Assembly (NCBI RefSeq): GCF_013177695.1
Contig: NZ_WOEY01000138.1
Location: 1 to 64,000 of the forward strand
Reading direction: 5' to 3'
DNA length: 64,000 nt
Origin: Paraburkholderia solitsugae
GTDB taxonomy: Bacteria; Pseudomonadota; Gammaproteobacteria; Burkholderiales; Burkholderiaceae
Notes under the pieces: model-generated
Database searches by the model: none
What the model saw: only the letters and a program-made list of their open reading frames with translations
What the model was told of the DNA's origin: nothing
Shown here: positions 1 to 8,188 of the stretch, one piece after another
How positions within the stretch are numbered: the first letter of the stretch is position 1
How the letters are laid out: each line of letters starts with the position of its first letter
Position numbers and translations under genes: made by a program

Positions 1-2
1 CG

Positions 3-1214
3 CAGGCCAACGCGCAGGTCGAGCTGATCCGCGCGGGGTCCGGTTTGCAGATGTCCGCACTGGCGGAAGCCGATCGCGAGCATGTCTCGGGGCACGGTTT
101 CCTCAGCGCGTATGCGTCGCACGACCCGGCGATCGGCGCGTTCGGGCCGTGGTATTGGACCGGGCTGGTAGGCGTCGACGCGCACTACGACATCGACATC
201 TGGGGCAAGCAGCGCGACCTCGTGCGCGCGGCGATTGGCGAGCAGAACGCGCGGCGTGCGGAGGCGGCGCAGGCCGAGCTCGAGCTCTCGGCAGGTGTCG
301 CGCAGCTCTACTACAGCATCCAGATCACCTACGCGAGCCTCGAGCTGTTGCGGCAGCTTCGCGAAGTGCGCGCCTTCGAGCTCGACACGCGATCAGCGCG
401 GCACGAACGCGGCCTCGAAGCGCTGACACAAACCGCCGAGGCGCGCTCGCAGGTTCTCGCGATCGACCAGCAGATTGCGTCGAGCGAGCAGCAGGTCGTC
501 CACGCGCGCGAGGCGCTGCGTGCGCTGGCAGGCGCCGGTCCCGACGATCTGCCGCCGATCGCGCCGGTGCCGTTGCCGGCGCCGGCGGTCTCGCTGCCGT
601 CGACGCTGTCGTATGAGCTGCTCGCGCGGCGCCCGGATCTGCAGGCGATGCGCTGGCTGGTACAGGCGTCGTTCGACAAGATCGATGCGGCGAAAGCGGC
701 GTTCTACCCGAGCTTCGATATCACCGCGTTTTTCGGATTCAACGCGCTGCGAATGCGCGACCTGTTCATGCATTCGAGCCAGCAGATCAATCTCATTCCC
801 GGCCTCACGCTGCCGATCTTCGACGGCGGCCGCCTGAACGCGAACCTGCACGGCGCGCGCACGGCCAGCAACACGCTGATCGAGCAGTACGACCAGGCGG
901 TGCTCGACGCGGTGCGCGACGTCGCGCAGAGCGGCAGCGAGATCGACGACCTCGACCATCGCGTGCATCTGCAGCATGACCGGATCGACGCGTTGCGCTT
1001 CGCGAGCGACAGTGCCGAGGCAAGCTACCAGACCGGCCTCGGCGACAGGACGACCGCGATGCAGGCGAAGGCGCCGGTCATCGTCGGGCGCCTCGAGCTC
1101 GTGCAGCTGACCGGCGACGAGATCGAGGCGGGCATCGTGCTGACCCGCGCGCTTGGTGGCGGCTATCGCAGCGACGAGCTGCCGGGGGACCCGGCCGGTA
1201 CGAACAGGCCCTAG
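3..1214 (+). CDS. RND efflux outer membrane lipoprotein, NodT/OprM type (5' partial)
   Basis: The reading frame is open from the left edge, so the N-terminus with the signal peptide and lipidation Cys is missing; about 403 codons are visible. The protein has the long alternating helix and strand pattern of the TolC/OprM outer membrane efflux family. Two related repeats each end in an Ala/Asp-rich helix, and the family motif around ELLARRPDLQAMRWLVQAS (codons near 606-670) is followed by FYPSFDITAFFGF. Such proteins form the trimeric exit duct of tripartite RND or MFS pumps. The pump genes should lie to the left, outside the window. The family is clear; substrate unknown. Confidence 0.9.
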   Translation, partial: QANAQVELIRAGSGLQMSALAEADREHVSGHGFLSAYASHDPAIGAFGPWYWTGLVGVDAHYDIDIWGKQRDLVRAAIGEQNARRAEAAQAELELSAGVAQLYYSIQITYASLELLRQLREVRAFELDTRSARHERGLEALTQTAEARSQVLAIDQQIASSEQQVVHAREALRALAGAGPDDLPPIAPVPLPAPAVSLPSTLSYELLARRPDLQAMRWLVQASFDKIDAAKAAFYPSFDITAFFGFNALRMRDLFMHSSQQINLIPGLTLPIFDGGRLNANLHGARTASNTLIEQYDQAVLDAVRDVAQSGSEIDDLDHRVHLQHDRIDALRFASDSAEASYQTGLGDRTTAMQAKAPVIVGRLELVQLTGDEIEAGIVLTRALGGGYRSDELPGDPAGTNRP

Positions 1215-1435
1215 ACGGCGAGCGCGCCGGCTTCGTTGCTGCTGCCGGTCGCCCGTGCGAGCGTGGCGACCGCTCTTGCGGGGGATTGATCGCCGTGCCT
1301 GCCGACCCTAACGCGACCGATGACCCGCCTGTCATGGAGCCAAATCATGAAGAATCATGATGCTTCGGGAATCCGCACTCCACGTCGGGCAACGCCGCTG
1401 TTCCACCCGGAGCAGTTGATCCGTCGAGGCGGATC

Positions 1436-1840
1436 GTGACGGAGGATATCGATCTGATCGAACTCACCGCCGCAATCGTGGCGAGCTTCGTGTCGTGCAA
1501 TCCGTTGCCGGCGGCCGATCTGCCTGCGTTCATCTGGAGCACCTACGCCGCGCTGGCGGCATTGCGCACGACGTCGATACCGGCCGCACAGCAGCGGGCG
1601 GCGGTGTCGATCGAGGATTCGGTGCGCGACGATTATCTCGTCTGTCTCGAAGACGGACGCCGGCTTAAGTCGCTCAAGCGCTACCTGCAGCGCCACTTCG
1701 CGATGACCCCCGACGAATACCGGGCGAAGTGGGGCCTGCCCGCTGACTACCCGATGGTCGCGCCGGCCTATTCCGCGCTGCGCTCGTCAATCGCGAAGCG
1801 CCATCCCGGGGGCGCAATCAAGCCGCGTCGCGGGACCTGA
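1436..1840 (+). CDS. MucR/Ros family transcriptional regulator, zinc ligands altered
   Basis: A 134-aa protein. The C-terminal half matches the Ros/MucR DNA-binding domain: a CLEDG turn, LKSLKRYLQRHF helix, then MTPDEYRAKWGLPADYPMVA and an Ala/Arg/Ser helix. In Ros the zinc is bound by Cys-X2-Cys and two His. Here the second Cys is Asp, the first ligand His position holds Tyr, and the last is Phe, so the classic zinc site is broken, as in the known zinc-independent Ml-type homologues. The start is a GTG preceded by a GAGG-like site; no in-frame ATG exists nearby upstream. The N-terminus (about 55 aa) is helical. Target unknown; MucR proteins often control surface polysaccharides. Confidence 0.8.
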   Translation: MTEDIDLIELTAAIVASFVSCNPLPAADLPAFIWSTYAALAALRTTSIPAAQQRAAVSIEDSVRDDYLVCLEDGRRLKSLKRYLQRHFAMTPDEYRAKWGLPADYPMVAPAYSALRSSIAKRHPGGAIKPRRGT

Positions 1841-1944
1841 GAACGGACGAACGAGGGATGCCGCTCCCGTCGCGCTCACCCGACGGGGGGATGTCGCGCC
1901 GCCGCCAGACTGCGCAAGATGGGGACCGTCGACAGCAACCATTT

Positions 1945-1991
1945 TGCATGGGATCGGAGTAAGTGCTGAAGCGCCAACTCCGATCGACAGC
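1945..1991. repeat. REP-like inverted repeat, copy 1
   Basis: Two 9-bp arms, GATCGGAGT (1952-1960) and ACTCCGATC (1977-1985), form a perfect stem around a 16-nt loop. They are embedded in the longer units TGCATGGGATCGGAGT and AACTCCGATCGACAGC. The same units occur at 18319-18410, where the changed stem base is changed in both arms. The element ends one base before the GGAGG ribosome-binding site of the AraC gene. It may be a REP sequence or the end of a lost IS element; which is not known. Confidence 0.7.
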
Positions 1992-2001
1992 GGAGGCGCA
2001 C

Positions 2002-2592
2002 ATGTTCACGCAGACACCGAATGCAGCGTGCGGCAACGGGGCGGCAGATTTCGCCGCCGACGGTGGGACCGCACTCGAGGAAGCCGAGCCGGTCGCCGGC
2101 GCGTCCCGCCGGCTCGACTCGGACAGCGTCTGCGACGCGATCGTCGCGCGCCTCGTCGCACGGGCTGCCGAGCAAACGCCGCCGTCCGCGCGGCGCGCGG
2201 CGTCGCTGCCGAAGTGGCGTCTGCGGCGTGCGCTCGACTTCATCGAAGCGAATCTCGCGCAGCCGATCGGACTTGCCGATGTCGCCGCCAGCACCGGACT
2301 CACCCGCATGCATTTCGCCGCGCAGTTCCGCTCGACGACCGGCTATTCGCCGCACGCGTATCTGCTGCGGCGCAGGATCGAGCATGCCCAGATGCTGCTG
2401 CGCTCGTCGGCGCTCAGCGTGCTCGACGTCGCGCTCAGTTGTGGCTTCGGGTCGCATGCGCACTTTACGACCGTCTTCGGGCGGATGGTCGGCGAGCCGC
2501 CCAACAGCTGGCGGACCCGCATGCGCGGCGAGGGGCCGGTCGTGGAGCCGGTCGTGGCTATCGCCGCGCGCCGGGGCGACACCGGAGTGTGA
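2002..2592 (+). CDS. AraC family transcriptional regulator
   Basis: A 196-aa protein with a non-conserved N-terminal stretch of about 70 residues followed by a complete AraC/XylS C-terminal domain (two helix-turn-helix units, about residues 75-175). Family marks are KWRLRRALDFIEANL, then IGLADVAASTGLTRMHF and the second helix around PHAYLLRRRIEHAQMLL, ending with VALSCGFGSHAHFTTVF. I chose ATG 2002 because GGAGG lies 6 bases upstream; an in-frame GTG at 1963 lies inside the repeat and has no clear site. There is no recognisable effector domain, as in short AraC proteins. It is followed after 2 bases by the DUF3331 gene, so the two are probably co-transcribed. Confidence 0.85.
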   Translation: MFTQTPNAACGNGAADFAADGGTALEEAEPVAGASRRLDSDSVCDAIVARLVARAAEQTPPSARRAASLPKWRLRRALDFIEANLAQPIGLADVAASTGLTRMHFAAQFRSTTGYSPHAYLLRRRIEHAQMLLRSSALSVLDVALSCGFGSHAHFTTVFGRMVGEPPNSWRTRMRGEGPVVEPVVAIAARRGDTGV

Positions 2593-2594
2593 TC

Positions 2595-2993
2595 ATGCAG
2601 ACCGATCTGGCGGATGACGCATGCTGGTGCGCCGCGTTGCGCCTGCTCGACGGGGGCTCGTGGGAGTGGGCCGCGAGCCGGTTGGCGCCAGGCCTCGAAG
2701 CAGCAAAGGTGCCGGCTGCGCAAACCGACGCGCACCGCGAATGCGTGGTGCGCGTGCTCGATCGCGTTTCGGCGAAAATCGTGGTCGTGTACTGGTGTGA
2801 CGCAACGTCCTGCCGCTACGGCGACCAGCCGTGGAGGGTGGGCGTCTCGAGGCGGCGCGGTCGCTGCGCGTTGTCGGGTGCGCCGATCAAGGCCGGCGAC
2901 GCGGTCTATCGTCCGCGCCAGGGCCGGCCGAGGCCCGTCAACGCGGCCGCGATGATGCTGGCCTCAGAGGTCGAGCGCGTGTCACCCGGCTGA
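2595..2993 (+). CDS. DUF3331 domain-containing protein
   Basis: A 132-aa protein with the pattern of DUF3331, a family found mainly in Burkholderia and relatives: VVYWCDATSCRYGDQPWRVG, then RRRGRCALSGAPIKAGDAVY and a C-terminal NAAAMMLASEVE. Cys-rich pairs (WC, SC, RC) could bind a metal, but this is inference. The ATG lies 2 bases after the AraC stop codon, suggesting translational coupling. Function unknown; such genes often sit next to AraC-type regulators. Confidence 0.8.
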   Translation: MQTDLADDACWCAALRLLDGGSWEWAASRLAPGLEAAKVPAAQTDAHRECVVRVLDRVSAKIVVVYWCDATSCRYGDQPWRVGVSRRRGRCALSGAPIKAGDAVYRPRQGRPRPVNAAAMMLASEVERVSPG

Positions 2994-3184
2994 TCACTGG
3001 CGCATTACAAATCTCGGTATTGATCGCTTTCGTTTCGGTTGCAGTCTGGCCAATACCGGGCAACAACCCATCCTTTACCAAAAAAGAACCGAATCATCAC
3101 GCTTTTCCGGACGGTCATCTCTAGTCTGGACGGTACTGTGTTCGTCAAGCGGTTGTGACGATCGGGTGTCCGACGGAGCGTGGA

Positions 3185-4939
3185 ATGAACGAAGCATTTG
3201 TCTGCGAGACTGATCAGGAAGCGGGGCATCTTCATCCCCGCGTGGCGCCGCCGCGGGCGCAGCCCGAAGCCCTCGTGATGTGGGCGCTTAATGCCGTTGC
3301 GCCCGCGCCGGCGTACGTCGACAAAGTTCAGGTATTGACGCGCGTCGACCGGGAACCGCCTGCGGTGAGTGTGGCGCGCATCCATCTGGATCTTGCGCGC
3401 GCGTGGCAGATGCTGATCCGCTGCGAGGCCGCCGAAGCGCTGCTGAGCGCGCAGCGGATTGAAGGGCAGGTCGGCCCATTGCCGGGCCCTGCTGCGGTTG
3501 CGGTGCGTTGCGAGATCGCGGCCGTGCGGGCCGCGGCGCTCATGCAGCAGGACGACGCGGGGGCAGCATTGGCCGCTGCGCTTTCCGCCCTGCGGCTCGG
3601 CACCGCAACGCCCACCGCGCACGTCGCGCTGACGGTGTGCCGCTGCGCTTACTGGCGCCTCGGCGATCCCGAGAGTTACTACGCGGTGGAACGCCGCGCG
3701 CCGGACGGGCAGCCGGGCCGGCTGCGCGCGATCACCACGATGCTCGACCTTGCGCTCGACGCCGCGATCGAATTCGGTCAGATGCATTTCAATGCCGCGC
3801 GCTTGCTGGCCGACGACGCGCTTGATGTCGCGCGCCGTTTCGGGACCGGTCCGGCGGCAATCGACGCGCTGCCCGCCTGCGTGATGGCGCAGGTGCTGTA
3901 CGAGCAGGGCCGCGTCGCCGAGAGCGAGGCGCTGGTCGCGGCACGGCTGCCGGGAATCCGGCAGGGCGGTGCGATCGAAGGCGCGGTGCGTGGTTACGGA
4001 CTGCTTGCTCGCATCGCCGTGAACCGGCGGCAACCGGGACAGGCGCTCCTGCTGCTGGCCGAGGCGGACGCGCTTGGGATGAAGCGCAACTGGCCGCGGC
4101 TGCGCGCTGCCAGCCTCGCGCAGCAGGTCGAGATGCACGTGGCCGCGGATCGCCTCGACCAGGCGGCGCTCTGCGCACAACGGCTCGCCGTGCTGGCCGG
4201 GCAATGCGGCGCGGCGAGCAGCAGCGCGCGTTTCGAGATCGCGCGCTACCACGTGCTCGCTCAGGCGCGGCTTGCGCTCGCACAGGCGCATTCCCCGGTA
4301 TTCGCTCAGGCGTTCCCTCAGGCACCCATCCAGGTATCCGCCGCGGTCGATGTTGCGGCGCTGCGGCAGCTCCACTGCGATACCTTTCTGAGGCGCGATC
4401 GATACGGCGCGGTGGCGATCGCGCTGTTGCTGGTCGAAGCGTTGCTGGTCGCCGGGCTGCGCGATGAAGCGGTCGAGGCGCTTGTGACGCTGCTGACGGA
4501 GGCGGCTTCGGTGGGGTTGCAGCAGACGCTCGTCGACTGCAGCGAGCGCGTTGCGAAGCTGATCGACGGGATGGTGCGGGGTTCGGTCGTGCCCGCCGGC
4601 GACGTCCGCGAGCTGTTTCCCTACGCAGGCGCATTGATGTCGCGACGCCGGCGTGGCACCGCCCATGCGCAACCGGCGTGTGATACGGCACGGGACATAG
4701 CACGCTCCGTGGCTGCCATGAGCCTCAGCGAGCGAGAACGCGCGATCATCGGACTGATGGGGCACGGGCTGACCAACAAGCAGATCGCGATCCGACTGTG
4801 CATCGCGCCCGAGACCGTGAAGTCGCACGCGAAGCATCTGTACACGAAGCTGTCGGTGAGGAACCGGATTGAAGCGGTGACGCTGGCGAGCCGTCTGGGT
4901 CTCGTCCGGCTGTCGTCATGCCGGCACGCCGGTGACTAG
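3185..4939 (+). CDS. LuxR-type regulator with TPR-like helical body, no ATPase
   Basis: A 584-aa protein. The last 65 residues are a LuxR/GerE helix-turn-helix: LSERERAIIGLMGHGLTNKQ and IAPETVKSHAKHLYTKLSV. The preceding about 450 residues are Ala/Leu-rich paired helices like the superhelical TPR region of MalT. The MalT-type ATPase module and Walker motifs are absent, so this is a shortened LAL-like regulator; the full-length type is at 32388-35210. ATG 3185 has GGAG 7 bases upstream; an in-frame GTG at 3155 is weaker. It converges on the gene at 4936-7989, and both share the CTAG at their stops. Ligand and targets unknown. Confidence 0.85.
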   Translation: MNEAFVCETDQEAGHLHPRVAPPRAQPEALVMWALNAVAPAPAYVDKVQVLTRVDREPPAVSVARIHLDLARAWQMLIRCEAAEALLSAQRIEGQVGPLPGPAAVAVRCEIAAVRAAALMQQDDAGAALAAALSALRLGTATPTAHVALTVCRCAYWRLGDPESYYAVERRAPDGQPGRLRAITTMLDLALDAAIEFGQMHFNAARLLADDALDVARRFGTGPAAIDALPACVMAQVLYEQGRVAESEALVAARLPGIRQGGAIEGAVRGYGLLARIAVNRRQPGQALLLLAEADALGMKRNWPRLRAASLAQQVEMHVAADRLDQAALCAQRLAVLAGQCGAASSSARFEIARYHVLAQARLALAQAHSPVFAQAFPQAPIQVSAAVDVAALRQLHCDTFLRRDRYGAVAIALLLVEALLVAGLRDEAVEALVTLLTEAASVGLQQTLVDCSERVAKLIDGMVRGSVVPAGDVRELFPYAGALMSRRRRGTAHAQPACDTARDIARSVAAMSLSERERAIIGLMGHGLTNKQIAIRLCIAPETVKSHAKHLYTKLSVRNRIEAVTLASRLGLVRLSSCRHAGD

Positions 4940-7900
4940 CCCGCTTCGAACGTCTCGCGCAGACGATGGCCCGACGGCAGCGTCGCGGCGAGTGCATCCT
5001 TCATCGACTTGCTGAGTGTTGCGTGGCGCTTGGCCGCTTGCGTGTCGCCGGCCAACTCGCAGGCGCGGGCAGCCGTGCGATGGATGCGCCAGTCCGCGAG
5101 CGGCGTCTGGTAACCACGCGTTGCGTCGAGCGCATGCTGCACGCAGCGCAGCGCATGGTTTGCGTCATGCTGTTCGCACGCGACCCGCGCGCGCATTTCC
5201 CACGCGAAGCCTTGCCACGTGCGCTCTTCGATACGGGTCGCCAGCTCGACGAGACGGTCGGCATGGGCGATCGCCGCATCAAGATCGCGCTCTGCGAGTG
5301 CGACGCCCGCGAGCCCCCATTCGAGCGGCAGACGCCAGTACCAGTCGAAGATCACCGGCTGCGTGTCCATCCGTTGCAGCACCTGCGTGAGCGCGTCGCG
5401 CGCGGCGCGCGCATCGCCAAGGCCGAGCTGTGCGAGCCCGGTCAGCAGCACACAGAGCCGGTATTCGGCCGGCAGGATCGATTTGCCGCTGCCCGGTTCG
5501 GGCGACTTGCCGGCCAGCACCTGCGTGCAGGATTGGAGCATGGCCTCGAAATCCATCGCGTGGAACTGCACCCAGCAGCGATAGAGCGTGAGCGTGTCCG
5601 CGCCGTACGGGTTGCCGTTGTGCGCGAACATCGTGATCGCCTTGTCGAACTCGCGCTGCGCGCGGCCGAATTCGCCGAGATAGAGCTGCGTCCACGGCAC
5701 ACCCAGATGCACCATCCAGGTCGCGCGCGCCATGTTGAACTCGGGGCGGTTTTCGTCGTTCTCGACGAGGAAATGGTAGTTCGAGACGATCGTGTCCTGG
5801 GCTTTCTGGTAGTGCGACGACACGAGACAGACCATGGCGTATTCGCACAGGGACCAGGCGGTCGCGTAGGGATCGTCACCGGCGCGCAGGGGGACGAGCG
5901 CGGCCTCGCACCGCGCGATGTCTTCGGCGCACCAGCCGCGCACCCACATTCGCCATACGTAGCAACTGATGCGGGTGCGGGCCTGCTGCTGCGGGTTGGT
6001 CTGCCGGTCGCTGAGCGCGAGCGCTTCGTCGATGATCTGGCTGCAGCGCAGCTGGTCGCGCCAGCTATACGTATACGCGAGGCTCATCAGTGCCCGGCTC
6101 TGGATGTCGATCAGGCCGTGTTGCGCGGCACGCTCCGCGAGCTGCGCGCAGGTTTCCCGCGCGCGGGAATCGTGGGCCGCCGCGAAGATCGAAGCACGCC
6201 CTTCGAGGAATTCCGTTTCCGCCGCAGCGCGGGCTTCACTGGGCAGGTTGGCCGCGAACATCAGCGCGCGGTCGAGGACCGCGAGCGCGTCGTTGTACGC
6301 GAGACGCTTCTTCGCCGTCTGGATCGCAATGCGCAGATAGCCGAGCGCACGTTCCCAACGTTTCGCGACGGCGAAGTGCTGGGCGAGTTCGGCGGCGACC
6401 CCGCCGCGCTCGTCCGGTGCGAACAGCGCCTCGAGCGCCTCGGCGACGCGCAGATGGGAGCGGGTGGTGCGCAGCAGACCCTGCCGCTCGTAGAAGGTCT
6501 GCCGGTACATCGTGTGGCGGAACGCGTAGGTGCTCGCGGCGAGCCCGTCCTCGAGCGTGGACGTCGGCTCGCGCCGGATGAAGCTTTCCTGACGGCAGAG
6601 CGCCTCGCAGATATCCTCGAAATGCTCCTGGCTCAAGCCGGCGGCCGGCGCCGCGGTGGTCGCGCTAAACGCGAGGCCGGCGACGCTCGCGCCTTCGAGC
6701 GCGCGTTGCTGGTCGTCGGTCAGCCGCTGGATGCGATGCTCGATGACCTGGTTCAACGTGAGCGGCACCTCCAGCCGTACTTCCGAGGGTGACAGATGCA
6801 GCTTCCAGCCCTCGGGCGTCGATTGCGCGATGCCTTGTTCGACAAGGTGATCGAGCGTCGCGACCATGAACAGCGGGTTGCCGCCGGAGCGCTCGCGCAC
6901 CAGCTGAGCGAAGCCGTTCGCGCTGTCGGGCCGAGCGTCGCGCGGGCCGCCCGTGAGATATTCGGCGATTGCGCCTTCGGTCAAGGGTTCCAGCACGATG
7001 TCGTGACACAGCTTCTGCAGCCCCAGATCGCGGTTCAGCCGGCACAATGGGTGTTGCGCGAGTTCGGCGTCTTCCGGACGGTACGTCGCAATCACCATCA
7101 GACGTGCGCCGCTGCGATGGCGGGCAAGCGCGGACAGCATGTCGACCGTCGAATAGTCGGACCAGTGCAGGTCTTCGAACACCAGCGCGAGCGGCCGCTC
7201 CAGCGACAGCGCTTCGAGGAATTCGCAGATCTCCCTCAACATGCGCCCGCTCGCCGCGCCGATCACCTGATGCTGTAGCTCAGCGCGGTATTGCTGCGGC
7301 ACCGATCCCAGCATCTGGAGGGCCCAGGTCGGCGCGATTGATACGAGCGTGCGGGTGATCATCGGGCCCGCTTCGCTGCGGGTCAGCTGTGTCAGCGCGT
7401 CGAGCACCGGGTAGTAAGGCTCGATGCCGCCGTAGCCTTCGACGCAGCGCCCGAGCGACGTCAACACAGTGGCATCGCCATCGAGCGAGTCCAGGAACCG
7501 GTTGACGAGCGTCGTCTTGCCGATGCCAGGTTCGCCCGCCACGAACACGATGCGCGATGCGCCATGGCGTGCCTCGTCGAACAGCGTCTTCAACCGGTTC
7601 AGTTGCTGCTTGCGGCCAACGAACCCGCCATGGCTGCGCTGGTCTGCCTCGCGCGCGCCGGTGCTGGAACTGGCGGAGAGCGGTGCAATGAAGCAATAGC
7701 CGCGGCCGCGATGGGTTTCGATAAACCTTGGACGGGCGGGATCGTCGCCGAGCGCCGTGCGGATGGTCAGCATGTGGGCTTTCAGCACTTCGGGCTGGAC
7801 ATGCACGTTTTGCCAGAGGGCATCGAGGAATTCGTCGTGCGTGATGAGCCGGCCAGCGTGGTCGATCAGGTATTGCAGCATGTCGTAGGCGCGCGGCGCC

Positions 7901-7989
7901 AACGTGAGCCTGCGGCTCGTGCCGTCGGGCGCACATTGCCAGACGCATCGATTCACTCGATCCAGCCGAAAGGGTGGGAAATCGATCAC
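4936..7989 (-). CDS. Winged-helix + ATPase + TPR-like transcriptional regulator (paralogue A)
   Basis: A 1017-aa protein. Residues about 1-105 form an OmpR/PhoB-type winged-helix DNA-binding domain (DEFLDALWQNVHVQPEVLKA, then RFIETHRGRGYCFIAPL). An AAA_16/NACHT-like ATPase follows, with Walker A GEPGIGKTTL near residue 160 and a Walker B-like LALVFEDLHW near 270. The remaining about 600 residues are TPR-like helical repeats. There is no receiver domain, so activation is expected through ATP and ligand binding, not phosphorylation. The neighbour at 8189-11287 is a full-length paralogue in divergent orientation, 199 bp away. Function unknown; the family is often predicted as a cytoplasmic signal-responsive activator. 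Confidence 0.88.
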   Translation of the reverse strand: MIDFPPFRLDRVNRCVWQCAPDGTSRRLTLAPRAYDMLQYLIDHAGRLITHDEFLDALWQNVHVQPEVLKAHMLTIRTALGDDPARPRFIETHRGRGYCFIAPLSASSSTGAREADQRSHGGFVGRKQQLNRLKTLFDEARHGASRIVFVAGEPGIGKTTLVNRFLDSLDGDATVLTSLGRCVEGYGGIEPYYPVLDALTQLTRSEAGPMITRTLVSIAPTWALQMLGSVPQQYRAELQHQVIGAASGRMLREICEFLEALSLERPLALVFEDLHWSDYSTVDMLSALARHRSGARLMVIATYRPEDAELAQHPLCRLNRDLGLQKLCHDIVLEPLTEGAIAEYLTGGPRDARPDSANGFAQLVRERSGGNPLFMVATLDHLVEQGIAQSTPEGWKLHLSPSEVRLEVPLTLNQVIEHRIQRLTDDQQRALEGASVAGLAFSATTAAPAAGLSQEHFEDICEALCRQESFIRREPTSTLEDGLAASTYAFRHTMYRQTFYERQGLLRTTRSHLRVAEALEALFAPDERGGVAAELAQHFAVAKRWERALGYLRIAIQTAKKRLAYNDALAVLDRALMFAANLPSEARAAAETEFLEGRASIFAAAHDSRARETCAQLAERAAQHGLIDIQSRALMSLAYTYSWRDQLRCSQIIDEALALSDRQTNPQQQARTRISCYVWRMWVRGWCAEDIARCEAALVPLRAGDDPYATAWSLCEYAMVCLVSSHYQKAQDTIVSNYHFLVENDENRPEFNMARATWMVHLGVPWTQLYLGEFGRAQREFDKAITMFAHNGNPYGADTLTLYRCWVQFHAMDFEAMLQSCTQVLAGKSPEPGSGKSILPAEYRLCVLLTGLAQLGLGDARAARDALTQVLQRMDTQPVIFDWYWRLPLEWGLAGVALAERDLDAAIAHADRLVELATRIEERTWQGFAWEMRARVACEQHDANHALRCVQHALDATRGYQTPLADWRIHRTAARACELAGDTQAAKRHATLSKSMKDALAATLPSGHRLRETFEAG

Positions 7990-8188
7990 CTAGGTTCTCC
8001 GACGCAGCCGCAACCCGACTTGGTTGCCGCGATTTTATACTGCGGGTGCGGGTCACGCTGACTGGAGCATTCCATTACCCAATCAGGACCAGAAAATCAC
8101 CCTTCCGGATTTCGAACGCCTTACCCTGACGGGAAAAGTGTGCGTCTCGTCCTGGCAGGCGGGCGCGTTTGTTCTTCAGAGGGTTGGC

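Noticed and set aside
3005..4837. Minus-strand 610-codon open frame opposite the LuxR gene
   Set aside because: It is Arg/His/Gln-rich with no domain pattern and lies antisense to a gene with a clear LuxR domain; a GC-rich shadow frame.
4966..6792. Plus-strand 608-codon open frame inside the large minus-strand regulator
   Set aside because: No recognisable motifs, shadow composition, and the opposite strand encodes a continuous conserved regulator.
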